Of a stretch of DNA of 64,000 nt, positions 1 to 12,595 are shown piece after piece. Under the pieces are notes generated by a model, which did no database searches, was not told where the DNA came from, and worked only from the letters and a program-made list of their open reading frames with translations. Every line of letters begins with the position of its first letter. Position 1 is the stretch's first letter. This stretch comes from Pleodorina starrii (Eukaryota; Chlorophyta; Chlorophyceae; Chlamydomonadales; Volvocaceae): NCBI GenBank assembly GCA_030267565.1, contig BRXU01000004.1, forward strand, positions 2,114,501 through 2,178,500. The letters run 5' to 3'. A program made the position numbers and the translations under genes.

Positions 1-3000
1 TATGGAGGATAGCCTGTGGGTTATAACGAGGCGATTTGTAAGGCGCCGCCTACAGACCTGAGTCGCCGCTGTAAGGTGCCGCTTATAAACCGGAGCAAGA
101 TACGCCCCTAACCCCATGTGCGGATGCGCGTGGCCTGGACACTAGCGTTCGTGTTCATACTCCAATCACCGTTGTGTAAGTTACGGTAGTCATACTGGTC
201 ATTCGTTCTAATTACGGGCACGATTGTCTGCAAGTCAAACATATATAATAACTCACGTGATGCTTGTCAGCGCGTTGGTTCGGTTGACCGCTGCCTGCAA
301 CACCGCGCTGGCTTCACCTCCACCAGCACTAGCGGCCTTCGGAAACGTCCAGGTTGCATTCACGAAGGCGCGGCCCGACGGATCCTTCGACGCGCTTGCG
401 TCGATCTCCACCGACCTAACCGCGGTGATTGAGCGCGCGCTGCTGCCATTACCGGTGTCGCATGGTAGTGCCACCTCGGCTGGATACAGCACCGTGGCTG
501 TGGGGTAAGAGCAGTTGGAGCAGGGCGATACCTGCACGCAGCACGCAGCGGAATGAAGCAAACAGGGTTATCAAAAGTGCGTGATATGGAGACGAATGTG
601 TATATGAGGCGCAGGCTCGGGCGTGGTATGTATACCGTACGTGAAGCATGCAATTGCAGGATGTATGTGCTGTGATGAAGCCTGCGACATATAATGTCTT
701 CACGGACGTGCATGTGGTGGCATCTTCAATTCCTTGCATTCAGCAATGCCCACACCCTACGTAAGACGTTAATTAAAAGTACAATAATCAAGACGGGTTT
801 ATGATGAGTCTCTGCGTGCCGGAGTCCTTACCGTCACAGAGCCGGTGAACGAGCGCGTGGTGTTGAACTTCCAGGTCAAGATCGATCCAGACCCCAAAAG
901 CTTCAAGACAACACCGGCCTGCGGTTTGCAAGTCATGGTTTAGGTAAGTGCGCAAGGAGCACATAAGGAAGGGTTAGCCAGTGAATGGAGGGGTTGTCTG
1001 TAACATACAACAATGTGTGACCACCGTACTACAGCTTTCCCTCGTTTTTTGTGTCGTGCTTTAAATTTATCTTGCTTCTTTCAGGTACTCCAAGATACCA
1101 TGTACAAACGTACACAATCACACGACACGGACCCACCCAACACTCAAGCTCACCACCAGGGTGGCTCCAGCACCCAAGTCCACGGTGAGGACGGTGTCAT
1201 CGACGCTGCAGGCCGCAGCCACCCCACCCAGCTGTGACAGGGTGTTGCTGTCAAACATTCGGCCGCAGGAGACCAGGGAGAGTGGCGCTGCCGGCGCGTT
1301 AAGGGAGACATTGACGGACCTGCCATCATTGGAGAGGACGGCGGACAGAAGCACCAGGGCCTGGGGCTGGCACATACCCGGGCAGGCGCTCTTCACCAGT
1401 GACTGGGTCACCGGATCACACACCCAGGTGTTGCAGGTCGCTGACGTCGTTGCGGCGCAGTACTCATCCGCCGCGCACTGCCCACTGCTGCCGCCGTTAT
1501 CAGGCGGCGTGCACGTCGCGATGCCGGCATTCAGCTCCTTCAGCTTTTGCTTTGTGCTGTCCATGTCGCAGTTCTTTACACATGAGCCAGTGGCGTAGCA
1601 GCGCGTGAAGCCCCAAGGTCCGGGCGGTTCAAGCCCGGAGAGTGAGGGGACAACACATGCCGCATTCGCAGGGCAGTCGCTGTCCGCTCGGCAGCTGCCG
1701 GAAGCCGGCTGGAAGGCCAGGACTCCGCCTCGAACTCCCTCAACTGTGCACCAGTCGAGCGTGCCTGAAAGTGATGCCGAGCCTCCACCCGGTTGCGCCA
1801 CTGATAGCCGCGTGCAGTTGCCCTCAGCGGCGCACATGCCTACAATGCCGCACAAGTAACCAGCGCGGGCTGCGATTGCCCTGATATCGTTGTTGATGGA
1901 AGAGCAGATGTAGCTGCCCAAACGGCCAGCGACTCCTTGAAGGTCCTGCCCGACCGCTCTGGAAATGTTGACAAATCCTTGAAGGGCTGCTGTCACCTGT
2001 CCGCAGTTGGTTGTATTTGACAGAAGGTTAGAAGCAAGTGGAGCCACAACCTGAAGGCATGCCTGGCACGTTGAGCAACCATCCGGGCTTGGGCTTGGGC
2101 TTGGGCTTGGGCTTGGGCTTGGCGAAGTTGATGGCGAGGGAGGTTGTGGTGGTGATGGTGGTGATGGTGGTGATGGTTCAGGTGATGGTGGTGATGGAGG
2201 TGATGGTGGTGATGGTGGTGATGGTTCAGGTGATGGCGGTGATGGCGGTGATGGCGGTGATGGTGGTGATGGTTCAGGTGATGGTGGTGATGGTGGTGAC
2301 GGTGGTGATGGTGGTGGTGATGGTGATGGCGGTGATGGCGGTGATGGTGGTGATGGAGGTGATGGTGGTGATGGAGGTGCTGGTGGTGCTGGTGGTGACG
2401 GTGGTGATGGTGGTGGTGATGGTGATGGTGATGGTGATGGTGATGGTGGTAATGGTGGTGATGGTTCAGGTAACGGTGATGGTGATGGTGATGGTGGTGC
2501 TGGTGGTGCTGGTGGTGCTGGTGGTGATGGTTCAGGTACCGGTTCAGGTGCTGGTCGTGCTGGTGGTGCTGGTGGTGACGGTGGTGATGGTGGTGACGGT
2601 GGGGATGGTGGTGATGGTTCAGGTGCTGGTGGTGATGGTGGTGCTGGTTCAGGTGATGGTGGTGATGGTGGTGATGGTGGTGACGGTGGTGATGGTGGTG
2701 ACGGTGGTGACGGTGGTGATGGTGGTGATGGTTCAGGTGATGGTGGTGATGGTGGTGATGGCGGTGACGGTGGTGATGGTGGTGATGGTGGTGATGGTGG
2801 TGATGGTTCAGGTGCTGGTGGTGCTAGTGGTGACGGTTCAGGTGCTGGTGGTGATGGTGGTGATGGTGGTGATGGTGGTGACGGTGGTGATGGTGGTGAC
2901 GGTGGTGACGGTGGTGATGGTGGTGATGGTGGCGATGGTTCAGGTGACGGTGGTGATGGTGGTGATGGTTCAGGTGACGGTGGTGATGGTGGTGACGGTG

Positions 3001-6000
3001 GTGACGGTGGTGATGGTGGTGATGGTGGTGATGGTGGTGATGGTGGTGATGGTGGTGATGGTTCAGGTGCTGGTGGTGATGGTGGTGACGGTGGTGATGG
3101 TGGTGATGGTGATGATGGTGGTGATGGTGGGGATGGTGGTTCAGGGTCCAACGTGACATCCTGCGTTCCGTTGTTGCTTTCATCCGTGCCCAGCAGCACC
3201 ACAGATGTCCTCACGTACGAGGCCACAGGGGCGACCCCTGTGTGCGAAACAAGTGCCAGAAGCAAGCAAATCACCACACAAGCAGAAGGGACTCATTACC
3301 ATTCATCTTATTTAATGACCTTTTGCGGTCTTTTATATTTGTGTTGAGCGGCAGGCAAATAAACAACATGCGCAGAGCGTGTAGTGCCTCTGCTGCTAGC
3401 TGTAGCCATGGGTAAGGTTAACAACTAACGCATGGATATAGCTGGGTATCTACAGCTATGATGTTGTAGGATGGATGGCGTTGTGCACGGAACAACTTAT
3501 TCGAACATGTGTTTTGAAGCCTTATATATGTTGCCTCTTTCGGCGGCTGCAGCCCGCTATCACCATGAGGGGTGTTCTTGTGTTACTCAGATGAGTCGCC
3601 TCCCACTCCTCCAAGTATGTCATTCCCGCGCGCCTCACGTAGGTGGATCGATGTTAGAACGGGCTATTGTGGAGAAACAATCCCTGATTAACCAGGCACC
3701 AGGCAAGCAATCAAGTGGATGCCATGAGCTGGCTGATGACGGAACATACACATGAATATATATGCCTGATAATGCGCATCTCAGCTCAACAAACGGCAGA
3801 CATGTACAGCTTTCCAAGCCTAAATGCGTGGGCGGGCATAAACGAACGTCACTTGGGACAAGGGGTTGGTGTCGGCTTCCTTGAAGCCGGAAAAGGGTGG
3901 GGCCCCATTCAATCCGTACGGGTGAAACCCTAAGTTGAGTGCTAGGGCGGCGAGGGCGTCAAGTAGTGTGAGAGTGTCATGAAAGTCCTGCTAGCTGATA
4001 GACAGCCAGAGCTGTACATCTGAAATGCCTGCGGCTACAGCAATCCCCAGCATCGCGCGCCGTCTCGGCACTGTGCAAACAACTCTTCCCGCGAGCGCAT
4101 TGCTTGGCTGAAGTAACTTGACATTAGACATGGAGTGGATTATTCGCAGAGCAGGCTGACTTGCAAATAGAAGGACAGCGGAACTGTTAGTTTGCGAGGG
4201 TCGCGACGACGTGCACTTGCCGACGAGAGTGCAAGGCTTGGCTACCAGGGGCTACCAAGGCTTCTCTATTCGCCATAGAGAGGCTTGACAACTTCTCTAT
4301 TCGCCATAGAGAGGCTTAACAACTCTAAGAAGGTGTTTACACTTGGATTAAAATCGACGGATTTAATCCGTCGCATATGTAAACATCTGCGGGATTAGCA
4401 CGGATTGGACAGATTACAATGGGGAGAATTAAGGACCGTTGTACGCGCCGGTACGAGCTTTCTTTAGATTATGTTCAGATAAGTGCTAAGCTTGATTTAC
4501 TTCTTTTCACACGATGAAGAGTTTGGAATTGGCGTAAAAAATTTGATACTCGGTAGCGACCGAGTACCAAATCGGCATTTCAGGATTAGGGTACTTCGCG
4601 CGCATCTCTTCATTAACCTTCTTGAGGAACCTAATGATTATCTCTAAAAAAGGTCATAGCAATTCCCAGGTCGGCATTTGGTTGAGTTTTCTGCCGGGAC
4701 CCAATACTTGGCGGTCACAACTTGCCGCTTGCGACACGCGCTTGTCATATTATAATTCTATTGCATAAACACAAAACATTGCACCAGTCGTTTGGCCGAT
4801 AGCAAGGTTGTAAGATAAATGGCGGTGGTTGCCGTACCTAATCCGTGCCTTAATCAAACTCCTTGAAAACACAACACGGATTAGCGCTCGATTAGCACGG
4901 ATTATTTTTTTGCTAATCCGTCGATTTTAATCCAAGTGTAAACACCCTCTAACAGGTAAAGTAGAAGTCCCCTAGGTTGCCGACTGGACGTGTTGGGGGC
5001 CCGCAGAAGACCGCATCGTGCGTGCATTTGCGGCTTGGAGTCCAAGAACCAGTTTGTCCCGCATATTTTATCCTTTGCAACCTTTGTTATTCTTTGTAGT
5101 ATGGTAGGAAAATGCGTGAAGGCGGTCGGACCGGCTAGCAGAGCTGTGGTGTGGAAGCAGGAAGAATGTTTGCTACCGTACTGCCACGATTCTTTTGCGA
5201 ATAATTAATTAACTGTTTGGGACCTCGTAAAGTGTCAAAAAATTCGAAAGGGTCCCTCGCAAATGTTTCAAGTTTTAAAGAAAACTCCCACAGCATCTCG
5301 CAAAATCTTCTCGCAAATATAAATTATTCCAATCGGTCGTTTTGCAGCTCTTTCCAAGCAGAGGTGGGAAGCCGCAGCGCACGTTGAGCTAGGCGATGGC
5401 AGGGGGTCCGCACAGCCATGCCAGCAGAATGCAATGTCTTTCCGTTGACAACGCTGACGATAAGATGCAATTTCGCAAACTTTTATTTATAGCTCACGAG
5501 CTCGCAAATTTCAAAAGTTTAGAAATAAACTCCTACCGGCGCCTCGCAAACTAATTGCGTTTCCATATCCAAATTTCAATTTTTTTCTGGCCTCGCAACA
5601 TAACCGCGTCGCAAGGTGGCAGTACGGTATGCTAGCATAGTTGGCTGCCGAAACGAATATTCATTTCACGCCGTCATTTCTAGATTCCATTCCGATGAAC
5701 GATGCATATTTTGAAATGAATTACAGGCCGAGAGGCGTTGGTTTGACTTCGGCCTCAGTCCATGGCGACTGTAGAAGTGGTTTGTTCTCATACAATTTTT
5801 GTAGCCTATAACAAAGATACCATGCAATAAAGAGTAATTTGTTACTCGTATCGCGTTTCCGCTGGCCGAGATTCTGCACTTGGGTCAGGACATCACAGGC
5901 AGGCAGGCAGGCAGGCAGGCAAGCAGGCACGGACATGGGCAATCAATCCTACAGGGCGGGGCCCAGGGTTGCGACCGTATTCCAAAGTAATACGCCGAGC

Positions 6001-9000
6001 ACAATTACGCCGAAGTACGCCAAAATACGCCAGCGAGTTGGTAGTTTTTTGAGGCGGCGTATTCCTGGCGTATTTCTGGCGTATTAATACTAAGGCGCGT
6101 GTCGTACAGGCCCCGAAGTGCTCCTTTTGAAACCGGAGAACACTGAAATCGCGCTCCGGAGCCCCTAACACCTTGTAACAAGCACGTTGCTAGCTGCTGG
6201 CCCACAGTCACGATCCGTGTTGCAAGGAGTGGGTGTGTGGCTGTGTCATGGGCTGGGGGCTCGGGTAAGGTGACCTGGACGCTTTGTGTTTAGGTGCTGC
6301 GCTGGCAGTTTGGGGACATGGGTGGGTGCACAAGTGGCGGTGCTGCAGTCGCGCGGCTGTCGAGGTTTTCCTGCGGGAGAACATGCCCTGGTTCGACTAG
6401 ACGAAGGACCCGCTTAAGATGGACACGGGGGCAAAGGCCCCGTCATTCGCCGTGGGGAGCTGAGAGGCATGTGCTTGTACTTGGAACTGTGGTCAGGATC
6501 GGCTCGACGGACGCTGGGGAAAGGCGGGCATGTATGGTAGATGGGGGAGGTATTGCGGGCGGATGTCAGCGCTGCGGTGTATGGTTGGAGGGGGGCGCTT
6601 CCGGGTTCCGGGGCGGTGGGGTCAACGCGACGACTGAGCCAGACAGTGCGGTCTTAACGTTGACTTATGGTCCAGGCAATACGCTTGTTATTTGCCAACG
6701 TTTTGCAAGTGTTTCTAACACGAAATACTGGAATAGTTAATACGCCAAGGAAACCTAATACGCCAAGCAAATTTGAGGTGCCATAAAATACGCCATACGC
6801 CGGGCGCATTATTTTTGGGGGCCGTATTACGCCGTAGGGTCAAAAATAATACGGTCGCAACCCTGGTCCGGGGCCCCCCTGGGCGCTTCGCGCTGGGGCC
6901 CCGCCCAAAAACAACTTTGCATTATCGTACGGATCATGGTATGCTAATGAAGCGACCCAGAGCCGCAGGTAGACTCACTCATGCAACTGACACCAATGTC
7001 GTCGTTGTGGCTGCACGAAGACTGCTCCGGGTCCAGGGCCCGCCACGCGCAGCCCGTTACATCTTGTGCCCCGGAAGGAAAACACGCCCCCACATATCCC
7101 TGAATACATGACAAGGGTCGTCGACATTTGAGACGCCAGAAAACACAGATACATACGAACCCCATACCAAATCAATGTAGGCAATCGCAAGGAATGTAAT
7201 GGTATTTACAGGAGAGGCGGTGATGATTATGGTTTGCAAGTAAACTGAGCCACACCAATAACAGACTTTTTCACTGACTGACCGGCGGGGTGACCCTGCC
7301 TGGTGAGGCTCGGCCCCCCAAGGCGCTTCGCGCCCGGGGCCGGAAAGAAGCAACCAAAAATGCTTATGTAAATGCTAAATATAAATGCGCTGCCTTGCAT
7401 GAAGAATTCGGATATTATTATTATTAGCGAAAATGTTTACGTGTCTAATCATAGGCTAGTATAGCAGGTCTTGTATTATCCTATTTATTGGCTATAATCA
7501 AAACCTAATTATAGACGAATGAAGAGGACATGTATGGGCTAGGACGACATGGGCCTGCTTAGGCAAGCAGGGCGTGTACAGGCTTGCAAGGCGGGCAGAG
7601 CCGGCATGCAGGCCAGGACCTTTACATGACCGGGGCCTTTTTAGGCTTGCAGGACCTGTGTCATTTTTGCACAAATGTAATACACGCACTTTACGTAGGC
7701 ATGCAAGCGCAAGCCCCATGGTTGTTCGATTAGAATAGAATGACACCACCGAAGTGTCAGTCATTACTAGCTTACCGCAAGCGAGCAAGCAAGGCATAGG
7801 GCATCGGCCACCTACCGCACTGCATTTGACGGGTAACCCACGCATTCCGTACAAGCAAGTGCAACTTGAAAGCGACAATTTTGTACTGGTATGAAGCGAT
7901 GCCGAGTTTCGGGCTTTTTCGACTTACCAAAATAGAGCCTGAGCCTCCGCCGGCAATGTAGGGGTAGCCTGCCTTGTATCCAAGCTGCTGGCAGACTGAC
8001 GATGCCTCACGGACAGTTAGGTTGACAGCCCGTGAACTACATTGTTATTGCGGAATAAAAATGTGGCCGAGCATTACTTCAGGGTGAAACGAATGTGCAA
8101 TCAGGAAGCAAGGTATGGGTTAGTATCAAAAGTTAGTCCAAAAGATGAATTATTGTGTTCGACTCATAGTATGGAGAGGCCATTCACCCATTCTACGACT
8201 ACACGTACTGTGGATAAGGTGGTACTACCAGAGGTGCATTTCCTTGTGGTAAAAAAATTAGGATAATTTACATGGCAGGTACCTCTATAATTAGAAGCAA
8301 ACTGCAGGTCCGTAAATGGCTGTTTGATTATTGTCCACTTAACGAGTGGGTTAGTTGTCCACTCCCTGAGTGGACCCGGGTTGTCAGGGTTAGAGAGTAA
8401 TACATAGCTAGACCTGAGAAGCTTATTTATGTGGCGCGGGCGCTTGCTGTTCGGAGCCCGTCTCCTGCGTGTGTTCGTCTGTTGGGCTTTATTCTCGATT
8501 GCTGGCCATTTGTTGTATGCACGGCGTCTGTATGTTCGGCGTCTATAAGCAGCGCGTTACAGGGTATGCGATAGGAAGATGCTTGCTGTCGACGGTATCA
8601 GCACCAGGCGTTTCTTGGCTGGTCCAACCTTCTCCGTCGAGTTGTTTCGTTTCTGGTCTGCCTGCGCGGCCGTTCAAGTTCATGGCTTCGGGGCTCGCTG
8701 TTCGAGTGCACGCAGCCCGGGAGTCGCTTTCAGGTGATCTGGCGCGCTTATATGTGAGGAGGGGGCGGACTTCGGACTTTGGGAGCGAGCCTCATAAACA
8801 AAATCCCCCGCGGTCACGCACATGGCTTTCTGCGTCGCCCCTGGATGGGCTCGCTCATTTGTTCCTGTCTCGGTGACTCCGATTGCCTGGCCTGGCCTGG
8901 CTCTCCTTTGCCCTGGCGGTATCAGCTGCCCATTCGTTTGCGTGATCTATTCTTTCGAGGCAAGGTATGGAACCTGCTGCTGTATCAACAATGGTAATAG

Positions 9001-12000
9001 CATCCAGGGCCCCGGCAGGACCCCCCCCATCGATATGTAGTGAGGCATTATCAAATTCACGCTGTGATTCCCTAGCTCATCAGGTGTCATTTTTCATTAG
9101 GTGTCATCAGCATCTATCATGCTGACAGCATGGCTTCATGTTCGTCATTCCCATGTCTCCCACGACTACAGTTGGGACTCACGGGGGGGTCTATTTTACG
9201 CCCCGGGAAGGCGCGACTTGACAACAACAATAATTATGCCTGATCAAAAAGGATGCTTTCCACGCGCTTTCGCTTGAATGCGAACTGTTGTTCTGGTGAG
9301 CACAATGATTTCCAGATCAACCAATTGGTCGTTAGGAGCCAGCGGCGGGGGACCAGCTGCTGGCCGTGCAATGCAGATGGTCCATGTATGGTAGGGTGAG
9401 TGGCTATCTTATTTTGCTGAGTATCTACGGCCAGAGATACTCCTGGCTCAGAAGCGCTGAGAGTATCTGTCAGGATCTGTCTAGGAGGGGATTTTCCCGG
9501 CTAAACACGGCCCCGGGAGATATCATGCCCACCTGTGAGGCCGGATTATCTAAACCTTCAGCTTTTTGCACGGCAAAAGTATCTTCAGATGTCCAAAATC
9601 TTCTCCCGAATATATATTCATATCTTCATACCACCCTGGTCCATGGTCGGACAAGGCAGAGGCAAGCCCAACCACCTAGCAGCATCATGTATGTATATGC
9701 CTTGAATGTAGTCATATATATATATAATCCGGTTCAGAACGACGCCCGCAAATAAAGCAAGGTGGTGTAGCATCGCATGGGTGGTAGGTTGCACACGTGC
9801 CTGTGCAGGTGAACAAGGGGTTGGTGTCGGCTTCCTTGAAGCCGGAAAAAGGGCGGGGCCCCACTAAATCCGTACGGGTTAAGTTGAGTGCTAGGGCGGC
9901 GAGGGCGTGAAATGTGAGAGTGTCGACATTCCTGCTGATAGACAGCCAGAGCTTTTTCCCGAAATGCCTGCTAGCCGAGTCGTTATCAAGGCCTGTCGGC
10001 GCCGCGCGAAGCGCGTCATCCCGTCGGGTGCATGAGCGCATGTGCGCATCGACCGAAATATGGCATTTCCAAAGCGAGCGGCGAGGGCGTCAACTGTGAG
10101 AGTGTCGCATCGACATTCCTGCTGATAGGTAGCCAGAGCTTTATATCTGAAATGCCTTCGGCTTCAGCAATCCGACCCATGTTTAGCATCGCGCGCCGTC
10201 TCGGCACTGTGCAACTCTTCCGGCCAGCGCATTGGCTGAAGTTACTTGACAGTAGACATGGAGTGTATCATTTACACATCACGCAGGCTGGCTTGCCAAC
10301 AGAAGGACACGCAGCGGAACTGTTTGCGAGGGTAGCGACGACGTGCAGTTGCCGACGAGAGTGCACAGGCTTCGCTACTGAGGTATTCGCCGTAGAGGAG
10401 GCTTGACTGCTATAACATTAGGACAGGGAATGTAGAAGTCCATCCCCTAGGTTGCCGACTGGACTTGTTGGGCGGCCCGCAGAAGACCGCTGCATAGGGC
10501 TGCATCGTGCGTGCATCGGCGGCTTGGCGTCCAACAACCAGCAGTTTGCCCCTCATGGTTTGCTCCTTGCAACCTTTGTAATAGCAATATGCGTCAAGAC
10601 GATCGGACCGGCTAGCAGAGCTGCTGTGGTGTGGTCGCGGGAAGAATGTTCGCAATGCAAACATAGTTTGTTTCCGAAACGAAGATTCATTTCACGCCGT
10701 CATGTCAGAATTCCACCTTAAGGAACGATGAATCTTCTGGAATTAATTATAGGCCGAGAGGTGATGGTTTGACCTCGGCCTCGGTCCATGGAGACTGCCA
10801 AACTGGTTTGTACTCATGCGATGTTGGGTTCCAATAACAAATTTACCGTGCAATAAAGAATGTAATCTTTTACTTATGCAGCCTTTCCGTTGGCCGAAAG
10901 TCTGCACTTGTCCAATTACCCAGAACCCAGAACCCAGAACCCAGAACCCACGGACATGGGCAATCCTACAGGGCGGGGCCCCCCTGGGCGCTTCGCGCTG
11001 GGGCCCCGCCCAAAAAGGTGACCGTAATGTATGCATGCGGGGCAGGTGGTCCTGAGTCATGTACGCAGACAGCGCTCGCGCAGCTGCCAGATAGACAGAA
11101 AGGAACTGCGTGCCGTGTGCTATCTTGCCGCCGGCTTGCTTGGGCGCCCCGTCGTCCGATCGTATCGCGCCAGTCCGCACGCGCATGGCACTTACCAGAG
11201 GCTACCCCAAGTCCCTTGGTAGAGCACCTCGAGCCGCCCGGAAGAGGACGAAGACCCGCCCACCAGCCTCACTCCAGAGTCCGAGCCCGCTTCTGCCAGC
11301 CTACGACGAACCGTTGTCGACGTGGAGATTGAGTCCGTCCGAGCGCTGGGCAGCAGGGTAATGCCAGCACCACTACTGGGTTCGCCGCTGCCGCTGCTGC
11401 TGTGCGCATCACAACCTGCGGTTAGAAGTCGGAAGAATGGACGATGGGCTTCTATAAAAGTATATACATACAGATAGGCAGGCCGCACGATCGGGAGGGG
11501 GAAGAGGACGTGCGTGGTTGCACATGCTCATGCCAGTGCATGGTTGCACATGCACATGCCACAAACGCAGCGAGCGAGTCCGGAGATTCCACCCGCGTAT
11601 CGTATTATTTGCATTGGCGATTCTAATTGCCGCGCAAGCAGTGAGAATAACTACTCCAGCCAGCACTCCAGCGCAACCTGTATACGTTAAGCCCTAAAGC
11701 TGCCAGCGCTCCACACCATGCGTGAATCTTGTATAATGATCGCGGCGCACGCACCCACCTGCCGCATGAAGTGCGGACAGCCGCACCCACTCATCTTGAA
11801 CCTGCGCCAGGCTGCACTCGCTCGGAGCAACAGCAGGCAGGACGGTGCGGAGCGGGCGGGGAGCGTGGACGCCGCTCATCAGCAATCGATGCAAATAACA
11901 GAAATAATGCATGCCTAGTGGGCCATTTACGTTTGATGACAAGCCAACATTCAATCAGAATTTACTTTGAGGAAGTGACAAAAAAACCAGCGTGCATAAT

Positions 12001-12536
12001 ACCGTGCGTGCCTGCCTGCACCTACCGACACGGACACATACACGCACACAAATTCTTCACAGCCGGCGGCCTCCATGGACCCTCACGCAGCACCGAGATT
12101 GGTGAACTTGAAACGAGATGTCTTGCTTATCCGCATGTCCAGTGCGTGGGCGCGCGTATGTTTGTGCGCACACCCATGCATGGTAGGCTGCTGGCTCGCT
12201 GCTCCTTAGCCATACACGCCCTACCTGCTGGAGAACTCCTGGAACGGCGCTCTGTCGGTCTCGTCAATGCCAAGCGACATTGCAGCGTCCGCAATCGCAT
12301 GTGCCAGGGCGCTGAGACCATGGAGAGTGTCCCTGGCAAGAGCCTCGCCCGACAACCCTGAATGGCGGGGTAGACATGCATGGGGTACACATAAGCCCCC
12401 CTTGACCGCTAGAATCTCCTTCTCCTGCATGGGCGGTTTTTTCTACTGTCGTGCTTTTAGGCGTTTTAGTTCCCTTGGGCCCTCGGCTCGTATGGGTTTT
12501 TGTTCATGAGAGGGGCACGCACCCCAAACCATGTAA

Positions 12537-12595
<59 letters not shown>

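Larger units (their letters stand above)
3858..6911 (+). mobile_element. R1 repeat, copy 1 (old, with three nested insertions)
   Basis: Starts ACAAGGGGTTGGTGTCGG, with a small palindrome CGGCTTCCTTGAAGCCG, and ends in the GC-rich palindrome GGGCGCTTCGCGCTGGGG followed by CCCCGCCCAAAAA. The body matches the copies at 9813 and 46482 but is more diverged and is split by elements at 4331-4946, 5174-5629 and 5963-6866. A CAGG microsatellite (5898-5930) lies near the right end. No coding capacity is evident, so it is probably non-autonomous; the superfamily is unknown. Confidence 0.75.
3238..6978 (-). other. Intron of left gene filled by nested repeats
   Basis: This intron separates the last SRCR exon from the SPP exon. 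It contains R1 copy 1 (3858-6911) with three inserted TIR elements. From 3238 to 3857 I see no gene, only AT-richer sequence. Confidence 0.6.

Noticed and set aside
2038..3156. 372-residue plus-strand ORF of Val/Met repeats
   Set aside because: Antisense shadow of the SPP array; pure repeat composition with no start context or domain.
2824..3183. His-rich minus-strand ORF
   Set aside because: Another frame of the same SPP array.
1118..3277. Stand-alone gene with signal peptide starting at 3277
   Set aside because: Start is GTG with an in-frame stop just above; a splice acceptor at 3238 fits the SRCR exon phase better.
10917..10950. Telomeric repeat (CCCAGAA)
   Set aside because: Unit is AACCCAG, not the CCCTAAAA type; it is the variable microsatellite of R1.
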